Notes: generated by a model not told the origin, from the sequence alone. 64,000 nucleotides of DNA from Acidobacteriota bacterium (GCA_020851565.1 JADZCN010000060.1:1-64000), one strand, 5' to 3'. Numbered from the stretch's first letter, positions 7,944 to 17,246 are shown. Numbers and translations: made by a program.

Positions 7944-9092
7944 TCAGCCCTTGAAGCGCTCGAGCCGGTACGCGGCCAGCGAATCTACCCGCACGCCGTC
8001 CAGGATCTCCGTGGCCGCCAGCCGGCCGACGAGCGGGCCGAGCGTGACGCCGCTGTGCATGACGGCAACGTAGACGTCCGGGCGCCCGGGCGCGAAACCC
8101 ACGATGGGGAATCCGTCCGCCGGCATCGGCCGGAAGCCCCGGGTCATCTTCTCCACCGTCGCCTTCCCCAGTTCCGGCAGCACCGACGCCATCCTCTGCA
8201 GATGCCGTTCCCCGGCCTCGCGGCTGGTGTCGCCGCCACCGCTCGCGAAGTCGCTGCCAGTGACGATGCGGCCGTCGGGCTTCTGCTTGATATTGCCCAT
8301 CGGTGCGAGCGCCACGCGGTCGATGAGGCGCGGCGCAGGCCTCACGTGCACCAGCACGCCGGGCGCGTCCTTCAGCGGGACACGGACGCCGGCCATGGCC
8401 GCCACGCGCGGCGTGTCCGTTCCGCACGCCACCACCAGCACGTCTGCCTCGATGTCGCCCTTCGTCGTGCGCACCGCGCGCAGCCGCCCACCCGCCAGTT
8501 CCAGTGCCGTCACCTCGGCGGGGTACTCCACGCGGGCACCATTCATCTGCGCCTTCTTCACGACCATCCCGGTGACGCCGACGGGGTCGATGTGCGCCTC
8601 GTCCTCCCAGTGTGCCGCCGCCACCAGCGGGCCCGGCACCAGGCGCGGCTCGAGCGCCCGCAAGCCGGCGGCATCGATCTCGCGTACGCCGTAGCCCCAT
8701 TGCCGGAAGTCCCGGATCTGCGCGCGGAGCTCGGTGCCGCGCGTGTCGTCCGCGCGCCATTCCACGCTGCCACCCCACACCAGGGGCAGCGTGCCGCTGA
8801 ACTCGCGGTCCAGCTGGCGCCACGCCTGGAGGCCCATCCGGCTCAGGTTGAAGTAGTCGCGCGGCCGCTTCTTCGCGTTGATCCACGCAAACGAGTTGGC
8901 GGTGGCGCCGGCCCCGGGCTGGGCACGCTCGACGAGCGTGACCTCGGCACCGCGTGTCACGAGTTGGTATGCGATGTTCGCGCCGATGATGCCGCCGCCC
9001 GCGACGACGACCCGGCGGGGCGCCTGCGCGAGGGATGGTACGCCGGCCACGGCCAGCCCGGCGAACAGCTCCAGGACGGTACGTCGATGCAT
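7944..9092 (-). CDS. FAD-dependent oxidoreductase, DadA/D-amino-acid dehydrogenase type
   Basis: 382-aa DAO-fold flavoprotein. After a short hydrophobic N-terminus that looks like a signal (ELFAGLAVAGVPSLAQ) comes the dinucleotide motif VVVAGGGIIGANIAYQL, then TLVERAQPGAGAT. The C-terminal part, RGFRPMPADGFPIVGFAPG and VAVMHSGVTLGPL, is typical of D-amino-acid dehydrogenases and sarcosine/glycine oxidases. It oxidises an amine or D-amino acid with FAD; the substrate is unknown. It is divergent from a cupin gene with only 31 bp between starts and is followed at once by the HExxH gene. Possible export as a flavoprotein is unusual and unproven. Confidence 0.88.
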   Translation of the reverse strand: MHRRTVLELFAGLAVAGVPSLAQAPRRVVVAGGGIIGANIAYQLVTRGAEVTLVERAQPGAGATANSFAWINAKKRPRDYFNLSRMGLQAWRQLDREFSGTLPLVWGGSVEWRADDTRGTELRAQIRDFRQWGYGVREIDAAGLRALEPRLVPGPLVAAAHWEDEAHIDPVGVTGMVVKKAQMNGARVEYPAEVTALELAGGRLRAVRTTKGDIEADVLVVACGTDTPRVAAMAGVRVPLKDAPGVLVHVRPAPRLIDRVALAPMGNIKQKPDGRIVTGSDFASGGGDTSREAGERHLQRMASVLPELGKATVEKMTRGFRPMPADGFPIVGFAPGRPDVYVAVMHSGVTLGPLVGRLAATEILDGVRVDSLAAYRLERFKG

Positions 9093-9111
9093 GACGGTTA
9101 CCCTTCGGGCG

Positions 9112-9117
9112 TATCAT
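9112..9117 (+). promoter_or_regulatory. TATCAT box 6 nt before the cupin ATG
   Basis: TATCAT is followed by exactly 6 nt and then the ATG at 9124. No Shine-Dalgarno fits in the gap. The geometry implies a leaderless transcript. Confidence 0.55.
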
Positions 9118-9123
9118 GCCCCG

Positions 9124-9528
9124 ATGAGCGCCACCAATCCACTGCTCGCGCCCGTCAACGGCGCCGTCCAGCACGAGGTCGCTGGTGTCCGCGTCGACAT
9201 CGCGCCGGCCGGGGCGGGCCGCATCAAGCGCATCATCTACCCCGCCGGCTTCCGCTGGTCCCGTGACATGAAACCGGTCAGCGGCACCGCGCACTGCATG
9301 TTCGCGCACGTGGGCTTCCTGTTGCAGGGACAGGTCCACGTGGACTACCCCGATGGCTGCACGGCGGAGTTCCGTGCGCCGCAGGTGGTGACCATCGAGC
9401 CCGGCCACGACGCCTGGGTCATGGGCAGCGAACCTGCCATCCTCATCGAGTTCGACTTCAAGGAGGAGACGGCCCGCCGGTTCGGCCTGGCCGGCCGGCA
9501 CGTGCACGTGCCGGATCCCGTCGATTGA
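9124..9528 (+). CDS. cupin-domain protein
   Basis: 134-aa single-domain beta-barrel protein of the cupin superfamily. It contains the two short cupin blocks, with a glycine-turn core GFLLQGQVHVDYPDG and a later PQVVTIEPGHDAWVMG. Potential metal ligands His and Glu are present (AHVGFLLQG, EPGHDA). It has no signal peptide and is cytoplasmic. It is divergent from the DadA-like oxidoreductase with a 31-bp shared upstream region, so the two may be co-regulated. Ligand or enzyme activity cannot be assigned. Confidence 0.82.
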   Translation: MSATNPLLAPVNGAVQHEVAGVRVDIAPAGAGRIKRIIYPAGFRWSRDMKPVSGTAHCMFAHVGFLLQGQVHVDYPDGCTAEFRAPQVVTIEPGHDAWVMGSEPAILIEFDFKEETARRFGLAGRHVHVPDPVD

Positions 9529-9575
9529 GAGAAGCGAGAAGTGAAGAGTGAGAAGCTCGGGGTAACGAGGAGTGC

Positions 9576-10613
9576 GTGCGACGTCGCGCGTTGGTGTTGC
9601 TGTCGCTGGTCTTTCCGTGGCTGATTGGGGCCTCGGCCCAGGAGCCGCCCGCCCCCGATCCGTTCGCGGCGTTTCGCCCGTGGATTGACATCACCGCCGG
9701 CGAGCGCGCGCGGGCCGATCGTGGAGAGACCGTCGTCCGCGTCCTGCCGTCGCGCGGCAAGGAGGTGGCGGTGCTGGCCCTTGCCTCCATCAGCGTGTCG
9801 CCTGAGGTGTTCGTGGCGCGCTTCCACGACATCGAAGCGCTCAGAACCAGCTCTTTCTCTCCCGTCACACGACGGTTCTCGAGCCCGCCTCGCCTTGCGG
9901 ACCTGGCTCGCATGAGCCTGCCGGCCGAGGATCTGGCGGCGATCCGGCGCTGCCGCCCGGGCGCCTGCGACGTGAAGCTCTCGGTCGCCGAGATCGCGAG
10001 GCTGCGCGCCATCGCCGATGCCGCTCCGCCAGACGACGAGGCGCTTCGGCGAGCGTTCCGGGAGGTGGTGCTCGAGCGCGTGACGCGGTACCTGGCGGAG
10101 GGGTTGGGCGCACTTGCCCCGTACGGCGACAAGCCCGAGCAGGTGCGCACGGCGGATGCGCTCAAACGGCTGGTGGAGCGCTCGCCCTATCTTTCCGCTC
10201 ACGCGCCCTCCCTGGTCGAGTTCCTCCTCGACGACGCGCGCGCGGCGGTGGAGGAGCGCGACTCGTTCCTGTACTGGGCGGAGGAGCGGTTTGGCGGCCG
10301 GCCGGTCCTGAACGCGACACACGTGGACATCATCCGGACCGATCCGGGCGCGGGGCTCCCCGTCGTGATGGTGGCGGGCAAGCAGCTGTTCGCGACGCAC
10401 TACAACAACGCGTCGCTCGGGCTCACGTGCCTGGTCGGCCGGGGCCCGCAGTACCTGCTCTACGTCAACCGCACGGAAGTGGACTTGCTCGGCGGCCTCT
10501 TCGGCGCCTTCAAGCGGGCCATTCTCGAGGGGCGGGTCAGGAACGAGGCTGGCGCGATCGTGGCCGGCCTTCGCGCGCGCATCCAGGCAGGGGCGCCGGG
10601 GCTCTCGCCATGA
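9576..10613 (+). CDS. secreted hypothetical protein
   Basis: 345-aa protein starting at GTG 9576 with GAGGAG just upstream. The N-terminus (ALVLLSLVFPWLIGASAQ) is a Sec signal with cleavage after SAQ or ASA. The mature part is helical and charged with no recognised motif. Two Cys in RRCRPGACDVK may form a disulfide. The C-terminal part contains HYNNASLGLTCLVGRG and YVNRTEVDLLGGLFG. The stop overlaps the next start (ATGA at 10610), so it is translationally coupled to the CapA-like gene. Family not recognised. Confidence 0.8.
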   Translation: MRRRALVLLSLVFPWLIGASAQEPPAPDPFAAFRPWIDITAGERARADRGETVVRVLPSRGKEVAVLALASISVSPEVFVARFHDIEALRTSSFSPVTRRFSSPPRLADLARMSLPAEDLAAIRRCRPGACDVKLSVAEIARLRAIADAAPPDDEALRRAFREVVLERVTRYLAEGLGALAPYGDKPEQVRTADALKRLVERSPYLSAHAPSLVEFLLDDARAAVEERDSFLYWAEERFGGRPVLNATHVDIIRTDPGAGLPVVMVAGKQLFATHYNNASLGLTCLVGRGPQYLLYVNRTEVDLLGGLFGAFKRAILEGRVRNEAGAIVAGLRARIQAGAPGLSP

Positions 10614-11770
10614 CGCAGTGGGACCGCGGCGATCGCATCACGGTCTCCCTCACCGGCGACGTGATGACCGGGCGGGGCGTGGATCAGCTGTTCACGCACG
10701 CGTCGGCCCCCCGGCTCTTCGAGCCGTTCGTGCGGGACGCGCGCGAGTACGTCGCGCTGGCCGAGCGGAAGAACGGGCCGATTGCCCGCCCCATCGCCTA
10801 CGACTACATCTGGGGCGACGCGCTCGGCGAGTGGCGGGCATCCGCGGCCGACGCACGCATCATCAACCTCGAGACTTCGATCACCACCAGCCCCGACCAC
10901 GATCGCGGCAAGGAGATCCACTACCGGATGCACCCGGCCAACGTGGCGTGCCTGCGCGCCGCGTCGATCGACGTGTGTGTCCTGGCCAACAACCACGTGC
11001 TCGACTGGGGACGGGCGGGTCTCGAGGAAACGCTCGACACGCTCGAGCGCTCCGGGCCCCGGGTGGCGGGCGTCGGCCGCGACCGGGCCTCGGCCGAGGC
11101 TCCGGCCATCATCGGCCTCCCCGGCGGGCGGCGCGTGCTCGTCTACGCCTGCGGCAGCGAGGACAGCGGCATTCCGCGGACGTGGGCGGCCGGCGATCGG
11201 CGGCCAGGCGTGAACCTCGTGCCCGACCTCTCGCCGGGCACGGCCCGGACGCTCGGCGCGCGCGCCGCCCACGGCAAGCGTCCCGGCGATATCGCGGTCG
11301 TGTCGGTGCACTGGGGCAGCAACTGGGGCTACGACGTCCCCCCGTCGCACGTCGCCTTCGCTCACGCGCTCGTGGACGCCGGGGTGGACGTCGTGCACGG
11401 CCACTCGTCGCATCATGCGAGGCCGATCGAGATCTACCGGGACCGGGTCGTTCTCTACGGCTGCGGCGACTTCATCAACGACTACGAGGGCATCGAGGGC
11501 TACGAGCAGTACCGTGGGGACCTGTCGCTGATCTACCTCCCCACGCTGGACGCACGGACCGGCGCGCTCGTGAGCCTGCGCCTGGTGCCAATGCGCATCG
11601 CGCGGATGCGCCTGCAACGGGCCTCGCCCTCCGAGGCCGCCTGGCTCGGCGAGACCCTGGGTCGGGTGAGCGCGCCCTTCGGCACGAGGGTGACGCTGGA
11701 CCCGGACCACCGCCTGTCCGTCACCGGAAACCCGGCAGCACGAGGTCCCATCGAGCCGGCCGCGCGCTGA
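10610..11770 (+). CDS. CapA-family metallophosphatase-fold protein
   Basis: 386-aa protein of the CapA/PgsA family, calcineurin-like phosphoesterase fold. Family motifs in order are VSLTGDVMTGRGVDQ, IINLETSITT, VLANNHVLDWG, VVSVHWGSNWGYD, VHGHSSHHARPIEIY and LYGCGDFINDYEG; their Asp, Asn and His would bind two metals. CapA is needed for poly-gamma-glutamate capsule in Bacillus, but no other pgs genes are here, so a capsule role is unproven. Unlike many CapA proteins it has no signal peptide or membrane anchor. The ATG overlaps the previous stop. Confidence 0.88.
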   Translation: MTQWDRGDRITVSLTGDVMTGRGVDQLFTHASAPRLFEPFVRDAREYVALAERKNGPIARPIAYDYIWGDALGEWRASAADARIINLETSITTSPDHDRGKEIHYRMHPANVACLRAASIDVCVLANNHVLDWGRAGLEETLDTLERSGPRVAGVGRDRASAEAPAIIGLPGGRRVLVYACGSEDSGIPRTWAAGDRRPGVNLVPDLSPGTARTLGARAAHGKRPGDIAVVSVHWGSNWGYDVPPSHVAFAHALVDAGVDVVHGHSSHHARPIEIYRDRVVLYGCGDFINDYEGIEGYEQYRGDLSLIYLPTLDARTGALVSLRLVPMRIARMRLQRASPSEAAWLGETLGRVSAPFGTRVTLDPDHRLSVTGNPAARGPIEPAAR

Positions 11771-11788
11771 TTTGCCGCCGGCCCTGGC

Positions 11789-11804
11789 TGGCAAGGCCCT
11801 TGAA
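11789..11804 (+). promoter_or_regulatory. sigma-54-like -24/-12 element before groEL
   Basis: TGGCAAGGCCCTTGAA fits TGGCAnG-N4-TTGCA: GG at 11790-11791 and, after exactly 10 nt, GA at 11802-11803 where GC is standard. Transcription would start near 11814, leaving a leader of about 17 nt with GGAGG before the ATG at 11831. One key base is off, so this is tentative. Confidence 0.3.
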
Positions 11805-11830
11805 TGGCATCGAAATGGAGGGGTCCGCCC

Positions 11831-13450
11831 ATGGCCCACAAGAAGCTCTCCTTCCGTTCCGAGGCTCGCGAAAAGGTGCTGCGCGGCGCCACGGCCCTGG
11901 CCGATGCGGTGCGCGTGACGCTGGGGCCCAAGTCGAAGTCCGTGCTCATCGGCAAACGCTGGGGCCGGCCCATCGTGTGCAACGACGGGGTGACCATCGC
12001 GAAGGAGTTCGACCTCGAGGACCCGGAGGAGAACCTCGGCGCGCAGATGCTCCGGAGCGCCGCGGAGCGCACGGGCGAGCAGGTGGGCGACGGCACCAGC
12101 ACCGCGACCGTGCTGGCGCACGCGATGCTCGCCGACGGCATCCGGAACATCGCCGCCGGCGCCAGCGCCATCGACATCAAGCGCGGGCTCGATCGCGGCG
12201 TGCGCGCCGCCGTCGCGGCGCTGGCCGAGCTGTCGCGCCCCGTACAGAGCCTGAAGGAAAAGGCACAGGTCGCGACCATCTCGGCCCACAACGACCCGAC
12301 CATCGGCGACATGGTGGCCGACGCCATCGAGCGCGTCGGTGCGGAGGGTGCCGTCACCGTCGAGGAGGCCAAGGGCACCGAGACCGTGCTGGAGGTGGTG
12401 GAGGGGCTGCAGTTCGACCGCGGGTACCTGTCGCCCTATTTCGTCACCGAGCCGGAGAAGATGCGCGCCGTGCTGGACGATCCGTTCGTCCTGCTCTACG
12501 AGAAGAAGATCAGCAACCTCAAGGACCTGCTCCCGCTGCTCGAGCAGGTGGTGAAAGCCGGCACGCCGCTGCTGGTGGTGGCCGAGGACGTGGAAGGCGA
12601 CGCGCTGGCCACGCTGGTCATCAACAAGCTGCGCGGGGTACTCACCGCCGTCGCGGTGAAGGCGCCGGGGTTCGGCGACCGGCGCAAGGCGATGCTCGAG
12701 GACATCGCCATCCTCACGGGTGGGCACCTCGTCGCCGAGGAGCTCGGCGCGCGCCTCGAGCACGTCGGGCTCGAGGACCTCGGCCGCGCCAAGCGCGTCA
12801 TCATCGACAAGGACGCCACCACCATCATCGGCGGCGCCGGGGCGAAGGAGGCCATCGAAGGCCGGTGCGTCGAGCTGCGCCACCAGATCGAGACGATCAC
12901 CTCCGACTACGACAAGGAGAAGCTGCAGGAGCGGCTGTCGAAGCTGACCGGCGGCGTCGCGGTGGTGCGGGTAGGGGCGCCGTCCGAGGCCGAGATGAAG
13001 AGCCGCAAGGAAGCCTTCGAGGACGCCATCAGCGCCACGCGTGCGGCGGTGGCCGAGGGGGTCGTGCCCGGGGGCGGCCTGGCGCTGCTGCGTGCGATTC
13101 CCGCCGTCGAGGCGGTGGCCGACAGCGTCACCGGCGACGAGCGGACCGGCGTGCTGGTGCTGCGGCGCGCGCTGGAGACGCCCGCGCGCCAGATTGCGGA
13201 GAACTCGGCCGTCGATGCCGGCGTGGTGGTCAAGGAGATGCGCGCGGGCACCGGCGCGTACGGCTTCGACGCCTCGAAAGGCACGTACGTGGACCTGGTC
13301 GAGGCCGGCATCATCGACCCCACCAAGGTGGTGCGCCTCGCGCTCGAGAACGCCGTGTCGGTGGCAAGCGTGCTGCTGCTCACCGAGGCCACTCTGACGG
13401 AGATCCCTGAGAAGGAGACGCCTGAGCGGGCCGCGGTGCCGGAGATGTAA
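11831..13450 (+). CDS. groEL: 60-kDa chaperonin GroEL, without adjacent groES
   Basis: 539-aa group I chaperonin. The start at 11831 has GGAGG 9 nt upstream; an ATG 27 nt earlier is less likely. Conserved features are [10 protein letters not shown] near the N-terminus, [11 protein letters not shown] with catalytic Asp87, [12 protein letters not shown] and DAGVVVKEM. The C-terminus ends in ERAAVPEM and lacks the Gly-Gly-Met tail of housekeeping GroEL. There is no groES upstream or downstream. This suggests a second, specialised chaperonin working with a GroES encoded elsewhere. It ends 28 bp from the convergent polX. Confidence 0.95.
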   Translation: MAHKKLSFRSEAREKVLRGATALADAVRVTLGPKSKSVLIGKRWGRPIVCNDGVTIAKEFDLEDPEENLGAQMLRSAAERTGEQVGDGTSTATVLAHAMLADGIRNIAAGASAIDIKRGLDRGVRAAVAALAELSRPVQSLKEKAQVATISAHNDPTIGDMVADAIERVGAEGAVTVEEAKGTETVLEVVEGLQFDRGYLSPYFVTEPEKMRAVLDDPFVLLYEKKISNLKDLLPLLEQVVKAGTPLLVVAEDVEGDALATLVINKLRGVLTAVAVKAPGFGDRRKAMLEDIAILTGGHLVAEELGARLEHVGLEDLGRAKRVIIDKDATTIIGGAGAKEAIEGRCVELRHQIETITSDYDKEKLQERLSKLTGGVAVVRVGAPSEAEMKSRKEAFEDAISATRAAVAEGVVPGGGLALLRAIPAVEAVADSVTGDERTGVLVLRRALETPARQIAENSAVDAGVVVKEMRAGTGAYGFDASKGTYVDLVEAGIIDPTKVVRLALENAVSVASVLLLTEATLTEIPEKETPERAAVPEM

Positions 13451-13478
13451 CGGGGACGCGGGGGCCTCAGCCCCGGCC

Positions 13479-15194
13479 TCACTTCCTGAGCAGCGCGCGG
13501 AACCCCGCCAGGTCCCGTGTGTTCGCGATGTCGGACGCCGTGCACCACCCGCGCCTCGCCTGGTCCACGCCGTAGGCCATCCACCGCAGCTCGTCGGTCC
13601 GATGCGCGTCAGTGCTGATCACGAGCTTCACGCCGGCCTCCCGCGCCATCGCGATGTGCAGGTCGCTCAGGTCCAGCCGCTCGGGCTGGGCGTTGACCTC
13701 GAGCAGGACGCCGTAGTCGCGCGCGACCTTCACGATCTCGGCCATGTCCACCGGGTAGGGCTCGCGCCGGCCGAGCAGGCGGCCGGTCGGGTGGCCCAGC
13801 ACGTGGACACGCGGATGCTTCAGGGCCGTGACGATCCGCCGCGTCATCTGCGCCTTCGTCAGGTTGAACTTCGAGTGCACCGACACGACCACGAGATCGA
13901 GCTCGGCCATCGTCTCTTCGTCCAGGTCCAGCGCGCCATCCTCCAGGATGTCCACCTCGGCGCTCTTGAGGATCACCGGCGTCGCATGCGCCTTCTGCAC
14001 GCGCTCGATCTCGCGGGCCTGCTTCCGGAAGCCCGCGCGGCCCATCCCGCCCGCCACCCGCACCGCCTGCGTGTGGTCGGTGATGGCGATGTACTCGTAT
14101 CCACGCTCGGCGCAGGCGCGCACCATGTCGGGCAGCGCCTGGCGCCCGTCGCTGTACACGGTGTGCATCTGCAGGTCGCCGCGGATGTCGGTGAGCTCGA
14201 CGAGGCGCGGCAGCGCCCCGCGTTCGGCCGCCTCGATCTCGCCGCGGTCCTCGCGCAGCTCGGGCGGGATGTACGGCAGCCCCACCGCGCGGAAGACCTC
14301 GGCCTCGCTGCGGCCGCCAATCCGCCGCGACCCGCGGAAGACGCCGTACTCGTTGACCTTCAGCTTCCGGCGCACGCCACGCCGCCGGATCGCGATGTTG
14401 TGCGCCTTCGATCCGGTGAAGTAGTGGAGCGCGGCGCCATAGGAGGCCTGCGGCACGAGCCGGAGATCCACCTGCAGGCCGGAGCGCAGCCGCACCGCGC
14501 AGCGCGTGGGCCCCTCGGCCATCACCTCCTCCACGTCGGCGAAGTGGACGAAGCGATCGGCGGCTTCCGACCCGCGTGACACCGCCACGAGGATGTCCAC
14601 GTCGCCCACGGTCTCGGAGCGGCGGCGCATGCTCCCCGCGATCTCGACTTGCCGCACGCCTGGCGCCGCGCGGAGCGCTTCGACCAGCGGGTGGACGTAC
14701 GCCTCGGCTTCCGCGAGCGGAAAACGGCCGCCTCGCGCCTGGTCCTGCTGGAGGCCCTTGAGGATGGTCTGCTCGATCGTGGGGCCAATGCCGGGCAAGG
14801 TGGACAGCGTCCCCGCGCGCGCCGCCCGCTCGAGCCCTGCGAGCGTGCGAACGCCCAGCTTCTCGTAGATGAGCCTCGCGCGTTTGGGTCCGACGCCCGG
14901 CAGTCGCAGCATGGCGACGAGGCTTTCCGGCGTCTTGCGCGTGAGCTGTCCGAGCAAGGGCAGGCGGCCCGTCTTCGCCAGGTCCGTGATCTTCCCGGCG
15001 AGGTCGGCGCCAATGCCCGGCAGTGCCTCGAGGGCGCCGGGATCCGAGGCCAGCAGGTCCGGCACCGGACGCTCCAGCGCGCCGACCGTGCGTGCCGCCG
15101 TCCGATACGCGCGCACCCGAAAGGGGTTGGCGCCTCGGATCTCGAGCAGGTCGGCGACCTCGTCCAGCGTCCGGGCGATCTCGATGTTCTCCAC
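13479..15194 (-). CDS. polX: DNA polymerase X family with PHP domain
   Basis: 571-aa bacterial/archaeal-type PolX, usual length about 570. The order is an N-terminal helix-hairpin-helix region (LPGIGADLAGKI, LPGVGPKRARLI, LPGIGPTIEQTI), then a palm with VGDVDILVAV carrying the metal-binding Asp pair, then a C-terminal PHP domain with MHTVYSDG, ITDHTQAV, SAEVDI, VHSKF, GHPTGRLL, EVNAQPERLD and STDAH. The polymerase fills short gaps and the PHP domain is a 3'-5' exonuclease or phosphatase, used in base-excision repair. The start is GTG 15194; TACAAT lies 20 nt upstream at 15215-15220. It is divergent from the hydroxy-acid oxidase. Confidence 0.95.
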   Translation of the reverse strand: MENIEIARTLDEVADLLEIRGANPFRVRAYRTAARTVGALERPVPDLLASDPGALEALPGIGADLAGKITDLAKTGRLPLLGQLTRKTPESLVAMLRLPGVGPKRARLIYEKLGVRTLAGLERAARAGTLSTLPGIGPTIEQTILKGLQQDQARGGRFPLAEAEAYVHPLVEALRAAPGVRQVEIAGSMRRRSETVGDVDILVAVSRGSEAADRFVHFADVEEVMAEGPTRCAVRLRSGLQVDLRLVPQASYGAALHYFTGSKAHNIAIRRRGVRRKLKVNEYGVFRGSRRIGGRSEAEVFRAVGLPYIPPELREDRGEIEAAERGALPRLVELTDIRGDLQMHTVYSDGRQALPDMVRACAERGYEYIAITDHTQAVRVAGGMGRAGFRKQAREIERVQKAHATPVILKSAEVDILEDGALDLDEETMAELDLVVVSVHSKFNLTKAQMTRRIVTALKHPRVHVLGHPTGRLLGRREPYPVDMAEIVKVARDYGVLLEVNAQPERLDLSDLHIAMAREAGVKLVISTDAHRTDELRWMAYGVDQARRGWCTASDIANTRDLAGFRALLRK

Positions 15195-15214
15195 GGCGGT
15201 CGGTCGGCGGGCCG

Positions 15215-15220
15215 ATTGTA
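15215..15220 (-). promoter_or_regulatory. TACAAT -10 box for polX
   Basis: The minus strand reads TACAAT, 20 nt upstream of the GTG start at 15194. It is back to back with the TACAAT of the divergent gene at 15265-15270. Confidence 0.45.
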
Positions 15221-15264
15221 GGCCCGGCCGGGTCGGATGTCGATGCCTCCGTCCTTCGGTGGGA

Positions 15265-15270
15265 TACAAT
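15265..15270 (+). promoter_or_regulatory. TACAAT box 8 nt before GTG start
   Basis: TACAAT, 8 nt, then GTG at 15279, with no Shine-Dalgarno. This supports GTG 15279 over the upstream ATGs at 15237 and 15243, which would lie upstream of the box. Confidence 0.5.
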
Positions 15271-15278
15271 CCGCCGCC

Positions 15279-16448
15279 GTGTCCCGCACCATTGCCCCCC
15301 CGCGTGTCCTCAACGTGGACGACCTCCGCCGCGAGGCGAAGCGGCGCCTGCCGCGGATGGTCTTCGATTACATCGACGGTGGCGCCGATCGCGAGATCAC
15401 GCTCCGCGAGAACACCCGCGCCTACGACGACGTGCTGTTCCGGCCCCGTTCGGCGGTGGCCACGCGCCAGGTCGACCTCTCCACGACGGTGCTCGGCACG
15501 CGGCTCGAGCTGCCGTTCATGCTCGCACCGGTCGGCAGCAGCCGGATGTTCCACCCGCGCGGCGAGGAGTGTGCCGCGCGCGCCGCCGGGAAGGCCGGCA
15601 CCGGCTACATCCTCTCCACGCTCTCGGGCTGCCGGCTGGAGGACGTGAAGGCCGCCACGACCGGTCCGGCGTGGTACCAGCTCTACCTCGTGGGCGGCCG
15701 CGACGTGGCGCTGCGGACCATCGCGCGCGCGAAGGCGGCGGGCTACAAGGCGCTGGTGGTCACCATCGACACCCCGGTGGCGGGCCTGCGCGAGCGCGAC
15801 CTGAAGAATGGGACGAAGGAGCTGATCTCGCGACGCCTCTTCGAGATGCTGCCCTACCTGCCCCAGATGCTCACGCGCCCGCGCTGGCTGGCGGCGTACC
15901 TCGGCGATGGCGGCCTGATGAAGTTCCCCAACATCGTCCTGGACGACGGCCCGATGGCGTATGCGGACGTCGGCGCGGCGCTCGAGCAGTCGATGGTGTC
16001 GTGGGACGACTTCCCGTGGATTCGCGACGCATGGCAGGGTCCCATCGTGGTGAAGGGCGCACACACGGCCGACGATGCGCGGCGCGCGGTGGACGTGGGG
16101 GCGGCGGCCGTGGTCGTGTCGAACCACGGGGCGCGGCAGCTCGACACGGTGGCGCCGACGATCAAGGTGCTGCCCGAGGTGCTGGCTGCCGTGGGCGGAC
16201 AGGTGGAAGTCCTGCTGGACGGAGGCATCCGCCGCGGCAGCGATGCCGTCAAGGCCCTCTGCCTGGGCGCGCGGGCGGTGCTCGTCGGGCGGGCCTATGC
16301 CTATGGCCTGGGCGCCGCCGGCGAGGCGGGGGTGGCGCGCGCCATCGAGATCCTGCGGGCCGACATCGTCCGGACGTTGAAGCTGCTCGGGTGCGGGGCG
16401 GTCAGTGCGCTCGACGGCTCGTTCGTGGATACGAGGGGGTGGAGGTAG
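15279..16448 (+). CDS. FMN-dependent alpha-hydroxy-acid oxidase/dehydrogenase
   Basis: 389-aa TIM-barrel flavoenzyme of the L-lactate dehydrogenase (LldD) / glycolate oxidase / lactate monooxygenase family. Key motifs are VFDYIDGGADREITL at the N-terminus, LPFMLAPVGSS, WYQLYL, VVTIDTPVAGLRERD, PIVVKGAHTADDA, and SNHGARQLDT with the catalytic His and substrate-binding Arg, then VLLDGGIRRGSDAVKAL for the FMN phosphate. It oxidises a 2-hydroxy acid to a 2-oxo acid; the exact substrate (lactate, glycolate or mandelate) is not readable. It stands alone, followed by GGGGTGCA repeats. Confidence 0.93.
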   Translation: MSRTIAPPRVLNVDDLRREAKRRLPRMVFDYIDGGADREITLRENTRAYDDVLFRPRSAVATRQVDLSTTVLGTRLELPFMLAPVGSSRMFHPRGEECAARAAGKAGTGYILSTLSGCRLEDVKAATTGPAWYQLYLVGGRDVALRTIARAKAAGYKALVVTIDTPVAGLRERDLKNGTKELISRRLFEMLPYLPQMLTRPRWLAAYLGDGGLMKFPNIVLDDGPMAYADVGAALEQSMVSWDDFPWIRDAWQGPIVVKGAHTADDARRAVDVGAAAVVVSNHGARQLDTVAPTIKVLPEVLAAVGGQVEVLLDGGIRRGSDAVKALCLGARAVLVGRAYAYGLGAAGEAGVARAIEILRADIVRTLKLLGCGAVSALDGSFVDTRGWR

Positions 16449-16452
16449 AGGC

Positions 16453-16499
16453 GGGTGCAGGGTGCAGGGGTGCAGGGGTGCAAGGGGTGCAAGGATGCA
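16453..16499 (+). repeat. GGGGTGCA array
   Basis: Six tandem units of 7-9 nt built on GGGTGCA/GGGGTGCA, just past the hydroxy-acid oxidase stop. The same word occurs at 5625-5664 and inverted at 5841-5921. The rest of the gap to 16629 holds no recognisable gene. Confidence 0.8.
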
Positions 16500-16628
16500 G
16501 GGCTTCGGCCGTGGTGAGCTGCGCCGGCCGACGAAATCCTTCGCTTTGTCCGGCATCCTACCGGGCATGAACGGCGCACCCGCGAAACCAGCGTCGGGAG
16601 ACGATCGTCAATCCGTACAGGAGGTCAT

Positions 16629-17246
16629 ATGACACCGTCCCCACGACGCGGATTCCTTCAGGTCCTCACGCTCGCGCTGCTGCTCGCCCTGGGCGCCCAG
16701 GTGGCGACAGCGGCCGCCCAGACTGCTGACGACAAACGGCGCATCGACGATATCCGCATCGCGCTCCTCCGCCTGCCCTACTACGGCGTATTCGATTTCC
16801 TTTCGTTCACGTACGAGAAGGGCACGGTGACCCTGAAGGGCTTCGCCTACGCGAACAACCTGAAGGACGACGCGGAGGCGGCGGTGAAGCGCGTGCGCGG
16901 CGTGGACACGGTCGTCAACGAGATCGAGGTCGCGCCGGCGTCATTCAACGACGACCGGATTCGTCGCGACGCGTTCTACCGCATCTACACGGACGACTTC
17001 CTGTCCCGATACTCACCCGGCGGCGCCCGCGGCGCCTATATCGACGCGGTCGAGTTCACCCGCTATCCGGGCACGCAGCCTCTCGGGAACTACCCGATCC
17101 ACATCGTGGTGAAGGGCGGGCGCATCACGCTGCTCGGCATGGTGAGCAACGACTCGGACAAGCAGATCGCGGCCGTGCGTGCCCGGGAGGTGACGGGCAC
17201 CTTCGCCGTCGAGAACGAGCTCATCGTCGAGAAGAAGGGGAAGTAG
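16629..17246 (+). CDS. exported BON-domain protein
   Basis: 205-aa periplasmic protein. The ATG at 16629 is preceded by AGGAGGT, the best Shine-Dalgarno of the area. A signal peptide (VLTLALLLALGAQVATAAAQ) is followed by two BON-like modules. The first is ALLRLPYYGVFDFLSF..GTVTLKGFAY..AAVKRVRGVDTVVNEIEV; the second is YPIHIVVKGGRITLLGMV..FAVENELIV. BON domains bind phospholipid or peptidoglycan and occur in OsmY-like envelope stress proteins. It is followed 100 bp later by another exported protein. Confidence 0.88.
   Translation: MTPSPRRGFLQVLTLALLLALGAQVATAAAQTADDKRRIDDIRIALLRLPYYGVFDFLSFTYEKGTVTLKGFAYANNLKDDAEAAVKRVRGVDTVVNEIEVAPASFNDDRIRRDAFYRIYTDDFLSRYSPGGARGAYIDAVEFTRYPGTQPLGNYPIHIVVKGGRITLLGMVSNDSDKQIAAVRAREVTGTFAVENELIVEKKGK

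Noticed and set aside
13451..13478. Terminator between groEL and polX
   Set aside because: Only a short GGGG..CCCC match without a T-run; too weak to call.
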